A stretch of DNA of 64,000 bases, from assembly GCA_027625915.1 (NCBI GenBank), contig JANTQA010000026.1:7068001-7132000 (forward strand). The letters are read 5' to 3'. The stretch comes from Anaeramoeba flamelloides. Taxonomy: Eukaryota > Metamonada > Anaeramoebidae. The notes under the pieces were generated by a model. That model was not told the origin of the DNA, searched no databases, and was given only the letters and a program-made list of their open reading frames with translations. Both the position numbers and the translations under genes were made by a program. Position 1 is the first letter of the stretch. Each line of letters begins with the position of its first letter. Below are positions 33,860-45,600 of this stretch, piece by piece.

Positions 33860-34925
33860 TTTGGAATTTGTTTTTCAGAATGATGAAATGGATAAGTTAA
33901 TATCATTTACACAATTTATTAATTTGAATCTCTTTTTTGAAATCAAAAATACACATGTTTCCAATATGATACAAAAAAAAAGTATCTTATTATTTTTATT
34001 AATAAAAAAGTTAATTCTTGGAAATGGGAACAACCTATTTTTCGTTTTATGTTGGAAAGTATAGATTTCGAAAACAAATTTTTTATTTATTTTTTCTTTT
34101 TAATGATTAATATTTCAATTCAAATCTTAGCCAATAAAACTAATTGAAGTAAAGATGATTCAATAAATGGATATTTCGTAAAATACTAACAACATCTTAT
34201 CAATTAAAATGGGATTTATAAAGCAATAAAAAATTTATTCTTTAATGTTTTAAAAAAATTATTTTATGATTTTCAAAAAATGAAAAAGAATTACAAAAAA
34301 ATTTTTAATTTTTGAATTTTTTTTTTTCTAATTGTTTGGTCTATTCACAAGAATCCTTTTAATAATTCAAAACATTTTCAGCAGAAAAAAGCGATTTTGA
34401 ATTTTTAGGATAAAATTAACTAATTCTCAAATATCTTCAAGAAACTTTTATTTTGAAAAATCTAGCTTTATCTTAAAACAAAAACAAAATTTCTTAGTAA
34501 AAAGTTTAGATTACTTTGAAACTTTTATTATTATAACTATACTTCTTGTAAAAATAGAATTATTTTTTAATCAGTTAAATATATCAATTTTATAGTTAAC
34601 CAAAAGTTTTATCTCAAATAAGGAAAAAAATCTTTATATTAATATTACTGGGAACAAAGACTTGCTATTATATAATAATGATTGAAATGACAATAAACAG
34701 GGTAAAAACTTGTTATGATGTGAGAAATAAAAAGAATTTTATAGTTTTCTTTTTCAATAAAAAAATAAAAAAAAATGAATTGATCTCTCTAAACTAATTT
34801 TCTTTTATGGCTTTCTTAGTCAATCAGAATTTTTTGAAACTTGGCACCTACAAAATTTGCAAGTATAGAATACCACCCATAACATATTTTAAAATCTTGG
34901 ATTGTTATTGTAGCAGACTGATCCC
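33860..34925. repeat. 1.1 kb repeat family J, copy 1
   Basis: This stretch is the reverse complement of 50590 to about 51660 through many shared blocks ('cttttatggctttcttagtca', 'ttaaccaaaagttttatctca', 'tttttcgttttatgttggaaag'). The right end is ..CCC-TTAA at 34923-34929. The left end is eroded. No long ORF; a 67-codon frame at 33861-34064 lies in it and is not trusted. Confidence 0.65.
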
Positions 34926-35565
34926 TTAAAAAATATTTTTAAAAAATTCCTTTCTCAAGTGCGATATATTTATGAAGACCAAAATAATTCCATTTTTGCT
35001 CTCTTAATTTTGTATGAAAGCCAATAAGAGTTTCATGGGGTGTCTATTCTAATTTCTTACCACATTTCAAAATTTTGGATACCAAAATGAGAATAATTAA
35101 TTCACAACCAAAAAAATTTTTTCTTTTGTTTATTAATTCCATTTATTGGTTTGTAGAACTAATTCGATATGAGGATGATTGATTTTCTTTGAAAATGAAC
35201 TCATTTTGAAATTATCATGATCTTCCAAAATTAACAAGAATTGGACAGATAAATCTCTCAAAAATAAATTAAAATAATTTTTAATAAAAATCAAAAAAAA
35301 TTCAATTGGGGTTGTGGTATTTAATATTACAAATTTATGAATTTTTTGAATTCTCTTTTTGTTTTTTGCTAATTTGTTATGAGTTATTAAAAAGGATATA
35401 TTTTTCTTTTGATTGGTATTGTAATGTTCCTAAGATTAATAAACTTTTATTTTTGGTAAAATTGATCAAAGTCTTCAACAATAAATTCTTCTAATTTTCC
35501 ACTTCCCATCATTGTTTGAAAAGTTTTTACTGTTGAAATTTTGATTAATTAAAAGATTTCGATTC

Positions 35566-36534
35566 TTAGTATTGCGAATTGAAAGTGCTTACAATAGTTT
35601 GATCGTGGACCTTATGAACAACAACATCTATGACATCACCCAAATCATCATCTTGATCATCGTCATCGTCGTCGTCGTCGTCGTCATTGTCATCGTCGTC
35701 GTCGTATAACGAAATCGATTCAAAGAAACGATCTTCTCTTCTTCTTTGGTTAATGATTTGATGTTGTGTCTGTTGAATTAGGGATTGTAAATGCTTTATC
35801 GAAGCTATACGGTTTTTGTGATCTTGGTGTTTGTTTTCGTCAAGTCTAGAAATCATTGCAATGTCCTGGCTCATTGAATTGGAAACTTCTCCGACCCATC
35901 TTAAAAATTTCATGTTCCGATTGCTATTTGTCATTGAATTAATTTGGAGTGTTTTGACAACATTCTGTGTTTTTTGTTTTTGTTTCTTTTCGATTAACAG
36001 CAAAGAATCCTTTGGCGTACGGGTTCTTTGATTTGTAAACCACCTTGAAACCCTTTTTACTTCCCAACCAAGAACACGTGCAATATCGTGCAACTGATCA
36101 CCAGACATCTTGGAGTTTTCCACAAATTTTGCTCGCAAATATTCTTGTTCTTTTTTTGTTGTTCTTCTTTTGACTTTTACTTTTGGCTTTGTCTCTTCTT
36201 TGACTGGTTTGTTTTGTTGGGTTTGTTTTCGGTTTTCACTAATTTTGTTTTGCTTGGGATTTTGCATTTTCCTTTCTGTTTTGTTCTTGACATTGGAGTT
36301 TCTTTTTTTGAGTTGGTTAGGATCACCATTGCTTAACTTCGCACCAAGATCTGGTTCGTGTGCTCGCTTTCTTGAACCGTTGTTTGTCGCTATCCTATTA
36401 GGTATCGGGATCTGGCTTTGGTAGAAATAAAAATTATTGGTTAATGGCAGATTCGTTGTTGGTATGATCGGTGTGTTGGTCTGTAGAGCCTGTTGATTAG
36501 TGTTTGAAAACAGTGTGGGTTTTCTGTATACCAT
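35566..36534 (-). CDS. homeodomain transcription factor (322 aa, intronless)
   Basis: A single frame from ATG 36534 to TAA 35566. The homeodomain spans about residues 120-175: a basic start KVKRRTTKKEQEYLRAKF, helix 2 SGDQLHDIARVLG, and recognition helix VKRVSRWFTNQRTRT with the invariant W-F-x-N-x-R (165-170). Asn at the DNA-contact position is kept. No extra TALE-type residues are evident. The region before it is Asn/Gln/Lys-rich and likely disordered. After it comes an acidic run of about 18 Asp (about 288-308), encoded by a GAT/GAC repeat, which could act as an activation segment. GC content is higher than in most of the window, and there is no intron, unlike the neighbouring genes. Probably a nuclear DNA-binding regulator; the target is unknown. 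Confidence 0.9.
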   Translation of the reverse strand: MVYRKPTLFSNTNQQALQTNTPIIPTTNLPLTNNFYFYQSQIPIPNRIATNNGSRKRAHEPDLGAKLSNGDPNQLKKRNSNVKNKTERKMQNPKQNKISENRKQTQQNKPVKEETKPKVKVKRRTTKKEQEYLRAKFVENSKMSGDQLHDIARVLGWEVKRVSRWFTNQRTRTPKDSLLLIEKKQKQKTQNVVKTLQINSMTNSNRNMKFLRWVGEVSNSMSQDIAMISRLDENKHQDHKNRIASIKHLQSLIQQTQHQIINQRRREDRFFESISLYDDDDDNDDDDDDDDDDQDDDLGDVIDVVVHKVHDQTIVSTFNSQY

Positions 36535-38126
36535 TTTTTAGGAGAATGTGAAGTAATTGTTATTACTCTTTTGGAGAAATGGAAGATTAGAAAAAATGAA
36601 AAAAAGATTTCTGAAAAGGATCTGTTGGTTTTTTTGTGATAAAGTATTTAATTTAAAAGTGAAATCGTCTGTACTTTTACTTTTATGAAAGAAATATTAA
36701 TACTTTTTTAATCCAAAGTTTGTGAAACTCAAGTGTATTTGAAGAATTGATTGTAAAAAAAAATTACCTTTTCTCCTGTTTATATACAAAAATGTTAGAT
36801 AACACTCCTTAGAAAGTTGGAAAATCAAACTGTCTGAATCACCAATTTGATGTAATTTTGGTTACACTTCTCAAAACTTCTTTATCTTGTTGATTTCTCA
36901 GAAATTTAACGTTTCTGAGATTCATATTAGTTAGTGGTAGATTTTTATTTTAAGGGATTCGTTTGAGAGTAGATTTGTTTCAAAACAAATTATGTCGTTA
37001 TTGAAAGGAAAGTGTATTAGTGTGATAAAGTTCAAAAAGCAGTAAAAAGGTATTATTAATATTATTGAATAAGGAAATATTAGATTTTTTGTTCAAACTT
37101 TAACAATTAAAAATTGTATTTTCATTACTTTTTCTTCTGTAGATATTTTGAAAATACAATCTTTTATCCTATTTGGGGATTCATATTCAAAAAAACAATT
37201 ATATCACACTGTAACCAAAAAGAATTCAGAAAATCACTTAAAGTTAAATCTACTAATTAATTTGAATTGTAATTTTACTCAGGATTAATTTAAAATTCTG
37301 TTATTTTTAAGATTTCTCCTATTGAAAGTAAAGGTTAAATCAAACCTCAATAGAAATTTTTAAAATAAATTCTATCTTTCTAGTTACCTTATAATATAAA
37401 AGATAAAAAAAAAAAATCAAGGAATAAAATTCAGATTTTAGTAAAATAATTTGTAAAAATAAAAATTCCAAATTATGTGCCTTAATTTCAGATTTTTTTT
37501 GTTCCTTAAATTTCGTTTAAAGTTTGTGCCTTAAATCTGAAAGTTACTGTACTTTATTAAAAAAAAGAATTCTTTTTTCAGTTATTAAACAAAATTAACT
37601 TACATATATAAAAAATATTAAAAAATAAACCAGAATAAAATTTAGAAAACCCTTATTAAAATGCAAAAATAAAAAATAATTTCTTAAATTATTTAATTTG
37701 AAAAAGAAAAATTTCTTATTAAAATTTGACAAATTTTTAATTTCCAATAAGTCAATTCATTCAATTTGGTATTTCACTAGTTTGAAATTCGTTTTACAAT
37801 GTATATTGAAATTATAAAAGTTGAAAATAATGGAAACTAGAATATTTTATATTTTGAATTAAAAATCAATTGATTTTATGTGTAGAGTTTGAATATGTTT
37901 AAAATATGTCTTTTAATTCATAATTTTTTTTTATGAGAAATAAAAGATATACTTATTCTTAAAGGTATAAAAATAATAAGTTTGTTTAAACTTCAAAGGG
38001 TGTAAATAATAAACAAATAAATTTTCATGTTAAAGTAAAAAAACAGAGTTTTTAAGCTATTTATTGATAAGAATAATAGGAAGTTTTGAGCAAATAATAT
38101 ATATATTTATATATAAATAAATAAGA
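36535..38126. other. homeobox upstream region and spacer
   Basis: Holds a half copy of the family C MITE (37430-37549, right end GTTACTG-TA). A TTAAGGGATTCG near 36953 resembles the family J end. No gene seen. Confidence 0.4.
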
Positions 38127-38691
38127 TTGCAAAAATTTTGACTCACTTAAGAAAGTTAATTGAAGGTTTTTTGGTGGTTTATTCCAGTTTTTTTATTAAA
38201 AAAAATATTTTCAAATTTTTCAATCAAATCTTTTTTTCTAATTTTGTAAAATTTTTCATTTGCTTTTTCCTTTTTTGTTTTTCTTTTTTTCTTGTTCTTT
38301 TTTTGTTCATACTTTTTTTTTCAAAAGACCATGGAGAAAAAAAAAAGATCTTCGAAAAGACAAATAATCATTCAAAAAAAATGAGACGATGTAAGTTCTA
38401 TTAAAATGTATTTAATTGAAGTAAAAAAACTTGTTATTAAACTTATTTTCAATGAAAGTTCAGTAATAAAAATATCATTAATGCACTTTTCAAAAATTAT
38501 GACTCACTTTTTTTTAGTTTTTTGTTTTTTGTTTTATTTTTTTTTTTTTTTTTGAATTATTATTTTTTTAAGTATTTAGACTGATTTAAAAGTGAATTAT
38601 AAATCATATTTTATTATTTTTTGTTCTTTAATACTCAAAGATATATGAATTTTTCAATTTATTTATTCAGATCATTCACAATTTTTAAAAT
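38127..38691. mobile_element. 565 bp inverted-repeat element, family B, copy 2
   Basis: Left end GCAAAAATTTTGACTCAC, right end TCATTCACAATTTTTAAAAT (inverted), inner copy TTTTCAAAAATTATGACTCAC at 38488. The middle has the T-run and AAAGATCTTCGAAAAGAC. Same length as the copy at 5010-5574. Confidence 0.7.
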
Positions 38692-38818
38692 ATACACTGA
38701 AATTCAACCTTTAACCATATATTTAGAGCATTTAAAAGGATTAAAATTACATAATTTCATTGAAATTGGAAATAATTCTGATTTTTGTAAAATATTAAAA
38801 TCATTTTTTCATCTTTAG
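38692..38818 (+). CDS. possible 3'-terminal exon, unknown
   Basis: Next to the family B element, an open frame reads IYTEIQPLTIYLEHLKGLKL, then HNFIEIGNNSDFCKILKS, and stops at TAG 38816-38818. Composition looks protein-like. The frame runs back into the repeat, and no acceptor is clear, so it may be a gene interrupted by the element. Confidence 0.25.
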
Positions 38819-38859
38819 GTTTTTGTCATTATTTCATTTTTTGAATTATCTAACTTTTT

Positions 38860-39235
38860 TCGTTCGATCAAAAGTTTTTTTCAAGGTTTGATTGATATTA
38901 CATGAAAGTTGAGTTGTTAAAAATAGAAAAACCCAAATTAAATAATCAATGGTATCTAACATTTGATATATAAAAATTCCTCAGAGAAATAAAACAAATC
39001 CACCAATGTATTTTTTTTGTTTTGCTCTCTCCAAAATTTTTGACACACCCTTAATTTATTAGTATTGATAATTATTCATTTTTTGTTTTGTTAATATGTA
39101 ATTTATAAACAAGTTTTAACATTTCAATTAATAAATGTTTCATTTTTGGCATTTCTTCTAGAATTGATTAAATAAGAATTTTTTTTCAAAATTGAATTTT
39201 GTTGTGCTAAAATTTTTGAATTTGGGTTTAAAAGT
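38860..39235. repeat. reverse copy of family F
   Basis: Reverse complement of the 15759-16290 region: 'ctctctccaaaatttttgacacaccc' and 'aaaattgaattttgttgtgctaaaa' are the two MITE ends, with 'ttgataattattcatt' between. A second reverse copy follows at about 39310-39620. Confidence 0.6.
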
Positions 39236-40213
39236 AATTCCAAATGTTTGGAAATGGTTAAAACGTTATTTTTAATTTGAAATTTAGTAGAGTAAAAAAC
39301 TTTGTGATATAGCTATCGAAACTAGATTCCAAAAATTTGGACACAATTAAAATAGTTTAAAGAACAAAAATACTACAATTACATTCAATTTGAAAATAAT
39401 TTTGATTTTAGAAATTATTTCTTTTTTGTTTTGTTTTCATTTCCTTTTTTCATTCACACAATCTGTTTGGTTAGATCTGGAATTTTTTTGGGATGGTTGA
39501 TAGAAGGTTAGTGTTGAGTTTGTTAAATTGAAAAACGATATACAATTAGTCGATGGTATATAATCATTTGATCGATCAAAAATTGTTGGTGAAATTTCAA
39601 CAAATAACCAATACATTTTTTTGTTCAGTTCATTTCATCATTTTGGAAAAATTTTTATATATTTTTTCTTGTTTTTTTTTTTTCTTTTGTTTGAATAAAA
39701 AGTTATGCTTATAAAAACTTTTATACTAAGTAAATTATAAGGGATTTACTATTATGTTTTGAAACATATAAAAAATTCTTTTTTTTTGTCTATTTTTGAT
39801 TTTGGGTGTGGATATATTTTTGGAATGGGATTTTAGTTTATTTTTATTATTTACTTCACAAATTTCCTTTTTTTGTACTTTTACAAAAAGATTTGAAGTA
39901 TCTTATATCAAAAGGTAACATAATGGATAATTCGTCAAAAATATTTTTAAGCACAATTTAAAATTCTTTGGTAATGATGTAAAAGTATATTTTATTTTAA
40001 ATAATCAAATTGAAATGAAAGAACAAGAATATAAAAATCTAAGTTTTCAATTTGTGTTGTTAGTAATAATAAGATAATTAAGGAAATAATTTTAAGCATT
40101 TAAGAACAAAAAAAATAATCAAATAGAGAAGAAAACAATATATATATATATATATAGATATAGATATATAAATTGTTCAGTAATCAAAATTTAAAAAATA
40201 AAAAAAAAAAAAA

Positions 40214-43200
40214 TTATTGACTAAGTTGGATCATATAGATTGATGATTTATCTCCACATTCAACTTCTTCTATTTCTCTAAGATTATCGCTACAATCAAT
40301 AAGTTGTAATTGCTTGTTAAAACAAAAACCAAATTCATGTAATGCAATTTTGTTTCCCCATTTAGTGCAATGAATTGTTGGCTTTTTAAGTGTATGTCGA
40401 ATAATCGCATTATCGTATTGATCATAGCTGTATGATGTAGTATTCGAAGGGAAAATTTTATTTTCAATCATCATTTCTTCAACATCTAAGTAAGTTTTTA
40501 AAATTAAAGTAGTTTCAAAATAATTATATTCGTTTTGTAAGGTTTCAAGTAAACACGTTCCATGCTTTTCCCAATTAGTTTTCCAAAATCCTTTTTATTT
40601 GTATATAATTGTATTAATTTATAAAAAAAAAAAACAATTTTTTTTAGTTAGTAAAAAATTTTAGAAAATTCAAAAACTAAAATTTAGAATTTTTAGCAAA
40701 TATTTTCACAACTAAACTCAATTCTTTTTAATGAATAACCAGAATTTTTATGAATTATTTGATTTGAATCAAACAATTCCCTGTTTAAAAAGGCAGATAA
40801 ATAATTTATCTTATCACAGTAAGGTATTTCTAAAGAAACAACGCCTATTGTTTTTTTATATTTTAAATAATATTCTCTTGGGATATATTTCTATTTGCAA
40901 AATGATAATAAACTTTGTTTCTGTCAAATTGGCCTAAAAAAAACCATTTTTTTCAAATATCGATTATTTTTTATAATTGACCTTTGAAGATTAAATAATA
41001 AAAAAGTAGAATAATACAAATCAAAGAATAGTTGATATCCGTATGAAATAAAACTAATAAATCAATATATTTTCTTTAAAAAATAGAAAAAACCAAAATT
41101 CTTAGGGAAATATTGTGAAAAAAACAAGGTTCATTTTGATTTCTTGATTGAAGATCGAATAAAATTCCAATAGAATTAAAAATGATTTTTCTACAATCAT
41201 TTTTGCTGTTTCAGTGGCATTAGAATGACACATTTTTACCAAGTTATTATAGATCTAAACTCCATTTCACTCAAAGGGACCCAGCCAAAAATGAAAAAGT
41301 CACTTTATTTTTAAGAATCAACCAAACTTAGATTGTTTAGAAATACGAGAAATAATAAACTTCATATAAGAGTCCATAACTATAAAAGAAAAACCTGAAC
41401 AAAGCATAAATTTAAAAAAAAAAAATGTTAAAAAATTTTTTGGGCCCCATTCATTGGAACGTCTCGTGCAAAATTCTCATTTTCTTTAGGAAATTAAACT
41501 CGTTGATATTAAGATTTTTTACTTGTAAATGTATGAATTTTAACAGAACATACAAAGCTTAACTTTTCTTAATGTTTATTTCGTTTTTCAAACATTTTTT
41601 TTTCAAAGTTAATTTTTAAAAAAAAAAAATAAAAAAAAAAAAAAGCAAAAAGCAAAAAACAAAATTTTACAAAATCAGAAAAAATCAAAATTTTACAAAA
41701 TTTTACAAAATGAGAAAAAATGATCAGATTTAAAAATTGAAAATTTTAGTTTGAGAAGAATAATGAATTAAACTCATAGAATGTCTTCCATTTCTTCAAT
41801 AAAACTGGGCCCCTTTGACTGAAAAAGAGTTTATAAATAAAAAAAAAAATTGTAAATAAAAAGCAGTGTCAAAAAATCGAAAAAAAAAAAGTAATTTGCA
41901 AAAAAATGCTTTAATATTGGAATTTCCGAAATAAATTCTTTATTCTTCTAATATCCATTCAAATCCTTGAAAAACGTGAAATACAATCCCTACAACTGGT
42001 CCCCTTGACTAGAAAAAAGGTTTATAATTGTGATCAGAAACTTTCATATCTTTTAGTAAAGTAATGGCTAAAGAATAAACTAATTGTATTATTATGACAA
42101 ATCAATTTATGATGAATAATAATTTTGGATATTTAAATTTTTTTATTAAAATTAAGTTTAATAAAGAAATTTTAAAATGAATTCGAGCACTTTATTGGTA
42201 ATATCTTTATAAACTATTTTTTATTCAAAGGGTCCCAGGTTTTATTGAAGAAATAGAACATATTTCATGAATTTAATTCATTATTCTTCTCAAAATAAAT
42301 ATTCAATTTTTAAATCTGATCATTTTTTCTGATTTTGTAACTTTTTTTTCTTTTTTTTTTTTTTCTTCTTTTCTTTTTTATTTATTTTTAAAAATTAAAT
42401 TTGAATAAAAAAATTAACATTAAGAAAGATTAGGTTTTGTATGTTGTTTTCAAATTAATACATTTACAATTAAAAAATCTTATCGTCAACACTTTTAATT
42501 TCCTAAATAAATTGAGAATTTTGCACGAGACGTTCCAAAGAAAGGGCTCAAAAAATTTTTTAACATTTTTTTTTTTAGAAATTTATAGTTTGTTCAGGGT
42601 ACTTCTTTTATGAATATCAAGTCCCTAATATGAAGTATATTGTTTCTTATTTCTAAACAATCTTGTTTTGATTTATTCTTAAAAAAAAGTGAATTTTTCA
42701 TTCTTCGTGGGCACCTTTGAGTGAAATGGAGTTTACTTATATTTTCCCCTCTACTTTAGATTTCAAAAAAAATATATTAAATCAAATTTAAAAAAAAAGC
42801 GTGCATTTTTTTCAAAATATGCATTACTTATAAGAATTGTGAAAATAAATTATTGTTCAAAAAGGTTGACTAATTTTATAATGTTATTGGAAGTTTTTTT
42901 TGGTGTTTTTTTTTTGATATTCTTAATAAAAAGAATATTTTCAATTTTTAGTACAGAATCATTTTTTCTAATTTAATCAAATTTCTTTTCGTTTTTTTTT
43001 TTTTTCTAATTTAAATTTTTTCTTTTCTTTTTCAATTTTTTTTTTCTTTTGGAGTAATCAAGTTTTTCTTTTTCTTTTTTTTTTTTTCAATTTTTTTTCA
43101 GTTTTTTTTTTTTTAGATCCTTTTTATTTTAAGAAAGGAAAGTTTAAAAATAAAAGATCGAAGAAAATACCAAATATAAATTCAGAAAATTGAGAATTTT

Positions 43201-45600
43201 GTAATTTTGATTAAAATTCAGATATTTATTATCAAAAAATATTCTTCTTCAGCCTTTTTGTTTGAAAGTCAAGTAATATAAAAATCGGTCATATTAATTT
43301 CAAAAATTGTGATTCGCTTTTTGTTTAAGCTTTTGATTTATTTTTTTTTTAAATTTTTAAAATATCAGGCTTTTTTGTATATTTTTAATAATTTAAAAGT
43401 TAATTAGATTCAACAATTATTTGTTGTTCTTGAATACAAAAGATATTTTTTTTTGATCAAAACCAATAAAAATTAAAATCTCCAAAAAGAAAAACCAAAA
43501 TAAAATATAAATTTGTTAAAACTAAGCTTCATTTCAAAAATTGTGACTTGTCTGACAATAATAAATTGGTTTCTTTGATTCAGTAGTTTTTTTAAGTGTC
43601 AACTTTTTATAGTGGGTTGTAAAGTTGGTTAGATACTTCAAAACAAACATGTTTAATTCTAGAACTTTTAAAAATATTTTTTTTACACAAATTGATTAAG
43701 ACTGAAAAGCAAATGAATTGTACAATAAAATAATTTATGAGTATTAGTGATTTTAATCAACTTTCCAGCAATTTATATTCAAAGATTAATTCCATTTTTT
43801 TAAAAAAATACAACAATTCATGTTAAAACATGGGTTTAAGTCCATTTTTACATGAAATATTCAAAATGGGGGTCTTCTTGCTAAAAGAGGTACTTATAGA
43901 CCTTACTAAAAAGGAAAAGTAAAATAAATTAAAAAAAGAAATAAATCAACTTCAAAGAATACAGTGATCAAAATAATTCTTGCACAAAGACTATAATCCG
44001 TGTTTCAAAATATTATCTGTGTTTTTTTTCTTCTTGAACCAAGGCAACATCCAATCTACTACCAAATAGTATACCGAAGTTCAAATCAATTTTGAAAGTA
44101 AAAGTCTGGATATTTTGAGTAAAATTTAAATTCTTCATTAAAATAGTTGAAAATTTTCATAATATTCTCAATTTTTCTGAATTTTTTTGTATTTTTTTGA
44201 TAGATAACAATTATGATTCAAAATTTTCCTCTATTTTTTGAGATAAATTTTGCAATTTGATCCTTCATTTTTAGAATTTCTTTTTAAATAATAGAACTTT
44301 AAGAAACCAATATCATATTTATTTAGGGTTTATTATTGGTTTCTTTGATTGGTTAATGTATGGGTCTTCTATAACAAAAGAATACGCTTTTTATTTTGAA
44401 ACATGTATTAAATTATTTTGCACGCTTTATTTTGACTACAGTCAATCATTAAATTATTTTCAATCGAATCAAGAAAAACAATTTAAATCTCCTTTTTTAT
44501 CCAAATCTGTTAAGTGGTTTTGGAGCTAACAAAAAATATTAATTTTTTCAACAAATTTTTAAACAGAGATAAATCAAATAAAATCTCATACCAAAAGCTA
44601 ATATTTTAAAAACTTTTATTGTTTTTAGTCCTCTATTTTTGTTCTTTATTAATTTTTTGTTTCTTTTATTAATTGATTTAACTTTACATTTTCAGCCGAG
44701 GTCTCCAATTAGTAATTGTGCTTGGGATTTTTTTCCCCAATTGTAACTTTAGTTAGCTCACATTAATTTCAGAACTTCTTTATAGTGTTCAATACAAATT
44801 CGTTTTCTCTTTGTTTTTGAAGTTGGAGTGTTAGGTGTCTCCAAATATTACTGTACAACAGCTGAATGAAAAAAGTATGGAACGATTAAATTTTTCTTCA
44901 TTTATTCGAAAAATACCAAGATTTTATTTTTTTGAATGTAAGGGATATTTTAAATTGGAATTTTGGGGTTTACTTTGTCTAAAAAGCACACTTTGATAAC
45001 CACTCGTTGACTTTTGAGATTTTTAGTTGAAGGATTAGATTAAATTGGATAAAAAAAATCCGACAAGCAACCAATTTATTTTTTCTGCTGTTTAAGAAAA
45101 AAAAGAAAAAAAAGAAAAAAAAGACCACAAACCTTCAGGAGCATCAAAATTCCAAAAGTCTGGCCATTCCAATGACAAATCTGGAACGAGTGATTGGATT
45201 TCATCGAGAGAAAATGGATAATTGCTGTCACAATTTGTTGGTACGTAGGTATCATTACGAGCACTAAAAACGTGAACTGCAAATTGTCGATACCATGAAG
45301 GAACAGTACACTTATTACCTATACAATCAGAGGGTCCCCTTTTTAAATTTCGAGTAAAGAATTAAATGTTTATTAATTTGTGAATTTTCTTGTTTTTTTA
45401 TTTTTTTTGATTTCCAATAAAGAAAAATTACTTACCACCTATTAAAAATAAAAAGAAAATTCTAAATGTTAAAGAGGACAAACAGGCATATTAAACAAAG
45501 AAAAATACATTTGTCTTAGGTAGAAAAATTCGTTTGGTATTGCTGATTTCACACAAACAAAAATACCAAAAAGCAGGAGTAATGAATTAATAATTTTCAT
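40214..45600 (-). CDS. RNase T2-family protein, secreted, 3 exons plus a possible 3-nt microexon
   Basis: RNase T2 enzymes are secreted or lysosomal RNases that cleave through a 2',3'-cyclic phosphate. Exon 45509-45600 gives a signal peptide (MKIINSLLLLFGIFVCVKSA) and the mature start EFFYLRQ. Exon 45133-45338 gives GPSDC...FAVHVFSARN...CDSNYPF...WPDF. Exon 40214-40590 gives GFWKTNWEKHGTC (101-113) and KWGNKIALHEFGFCF...IDC to the stop; total about 225 aa, normal for the family. The usual Trp before PxxC is missing unless a 3-base exon GTG (45436-45438), between AATAG and GTAAGT, is included; it keeps phase and yields QMWGPSDC. His of site I (H54) and of site II (H110) are kept, but HGLWP is VHVFSA and the catalytic Glu of site II is Asn106, so activity may be lost or changed. 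Intron 40591-45132 (4.5 kb) is full of repeats. Confidence 0.9.
40731..40937 (+). CDS. possible nested ORF, opposite strand in RNase T2 intron
   Basis: ATG opens 68 codons, MNNQNFYELFDLNQTIPCLK then RQINNLSYHSK, with a possible GTATTT donor right after SK; the rest is more hydrophobic and ends VSVKLA. Composition of the first half is protein-like. No family or partner exon known. Confidence 0.3.
   Translation: MNNQNFYELFDLNQTIPCLKRQINNLSYHSKVFLKKQRLLFFYILNNILLGYISICKMIINFVSVKLA
41257..42734. mobile_element. head-to-head pair of E-type elements forming a 1.5 kb foldback
   Basis: Left copy 41257-41837 runs from AAACTCCATTTCACTCAAAGG to CCTTTGACTGAAAAAGAGTTT. Right copy about 42204-42734 is its reverse complement, ending CCTTTGAGTGAAATGGAGTTT. 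Shared inner blocks include 'ggaacgtctcgtgcaaaattctca' (41457) and 'tgagaattttgcacgagacgttcc' (42513). A further end-like motif sits in the spacer (41993). It lies wholly in the RNase T2 intron. No ORF. Confidence 0.85.
42855..43330. mobile_element. family B element, copy 3 (right end eroded)
   Basis: 'ttgactaattttataatgttattgga' at the left, T-runs, then 'attttgattaaaattcagatatttattatcaaa' and 'aatttcaaaaattgtgattc' at 43296. The middle block recurs at 59540-59663. Confidence 0.55.
44030..44420. repeat. dispersed repeat family A, copy 3
   Basis: 'caaggcaacatccaatctactacc' to 'tatgggtcttctataacaaaaga'; nearly the same as the copy at 52140-52480 and alignable to 9095. Lies in the RNase T2 intron. 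Confidence 0.65.

Noticed and set aside
36088-36424. Plus-strand hydrophobic frames opposite the homeobox gene
   Set aside because: Shadows of the Lys/Gln-rich coding strand; no independent signals.
44840-44890. 'tactgtacaacagctgaatgaaaaaagtatggaac' as a Tc1/mariner end
   Set aside because: It looks like such an end, but no inverted partner was found nearby.
45076-45282. 68-codon minus frame
   Set aside because: Wrong-frame reading of RNase T2 exon 2, which has the family motifs in the other frame.
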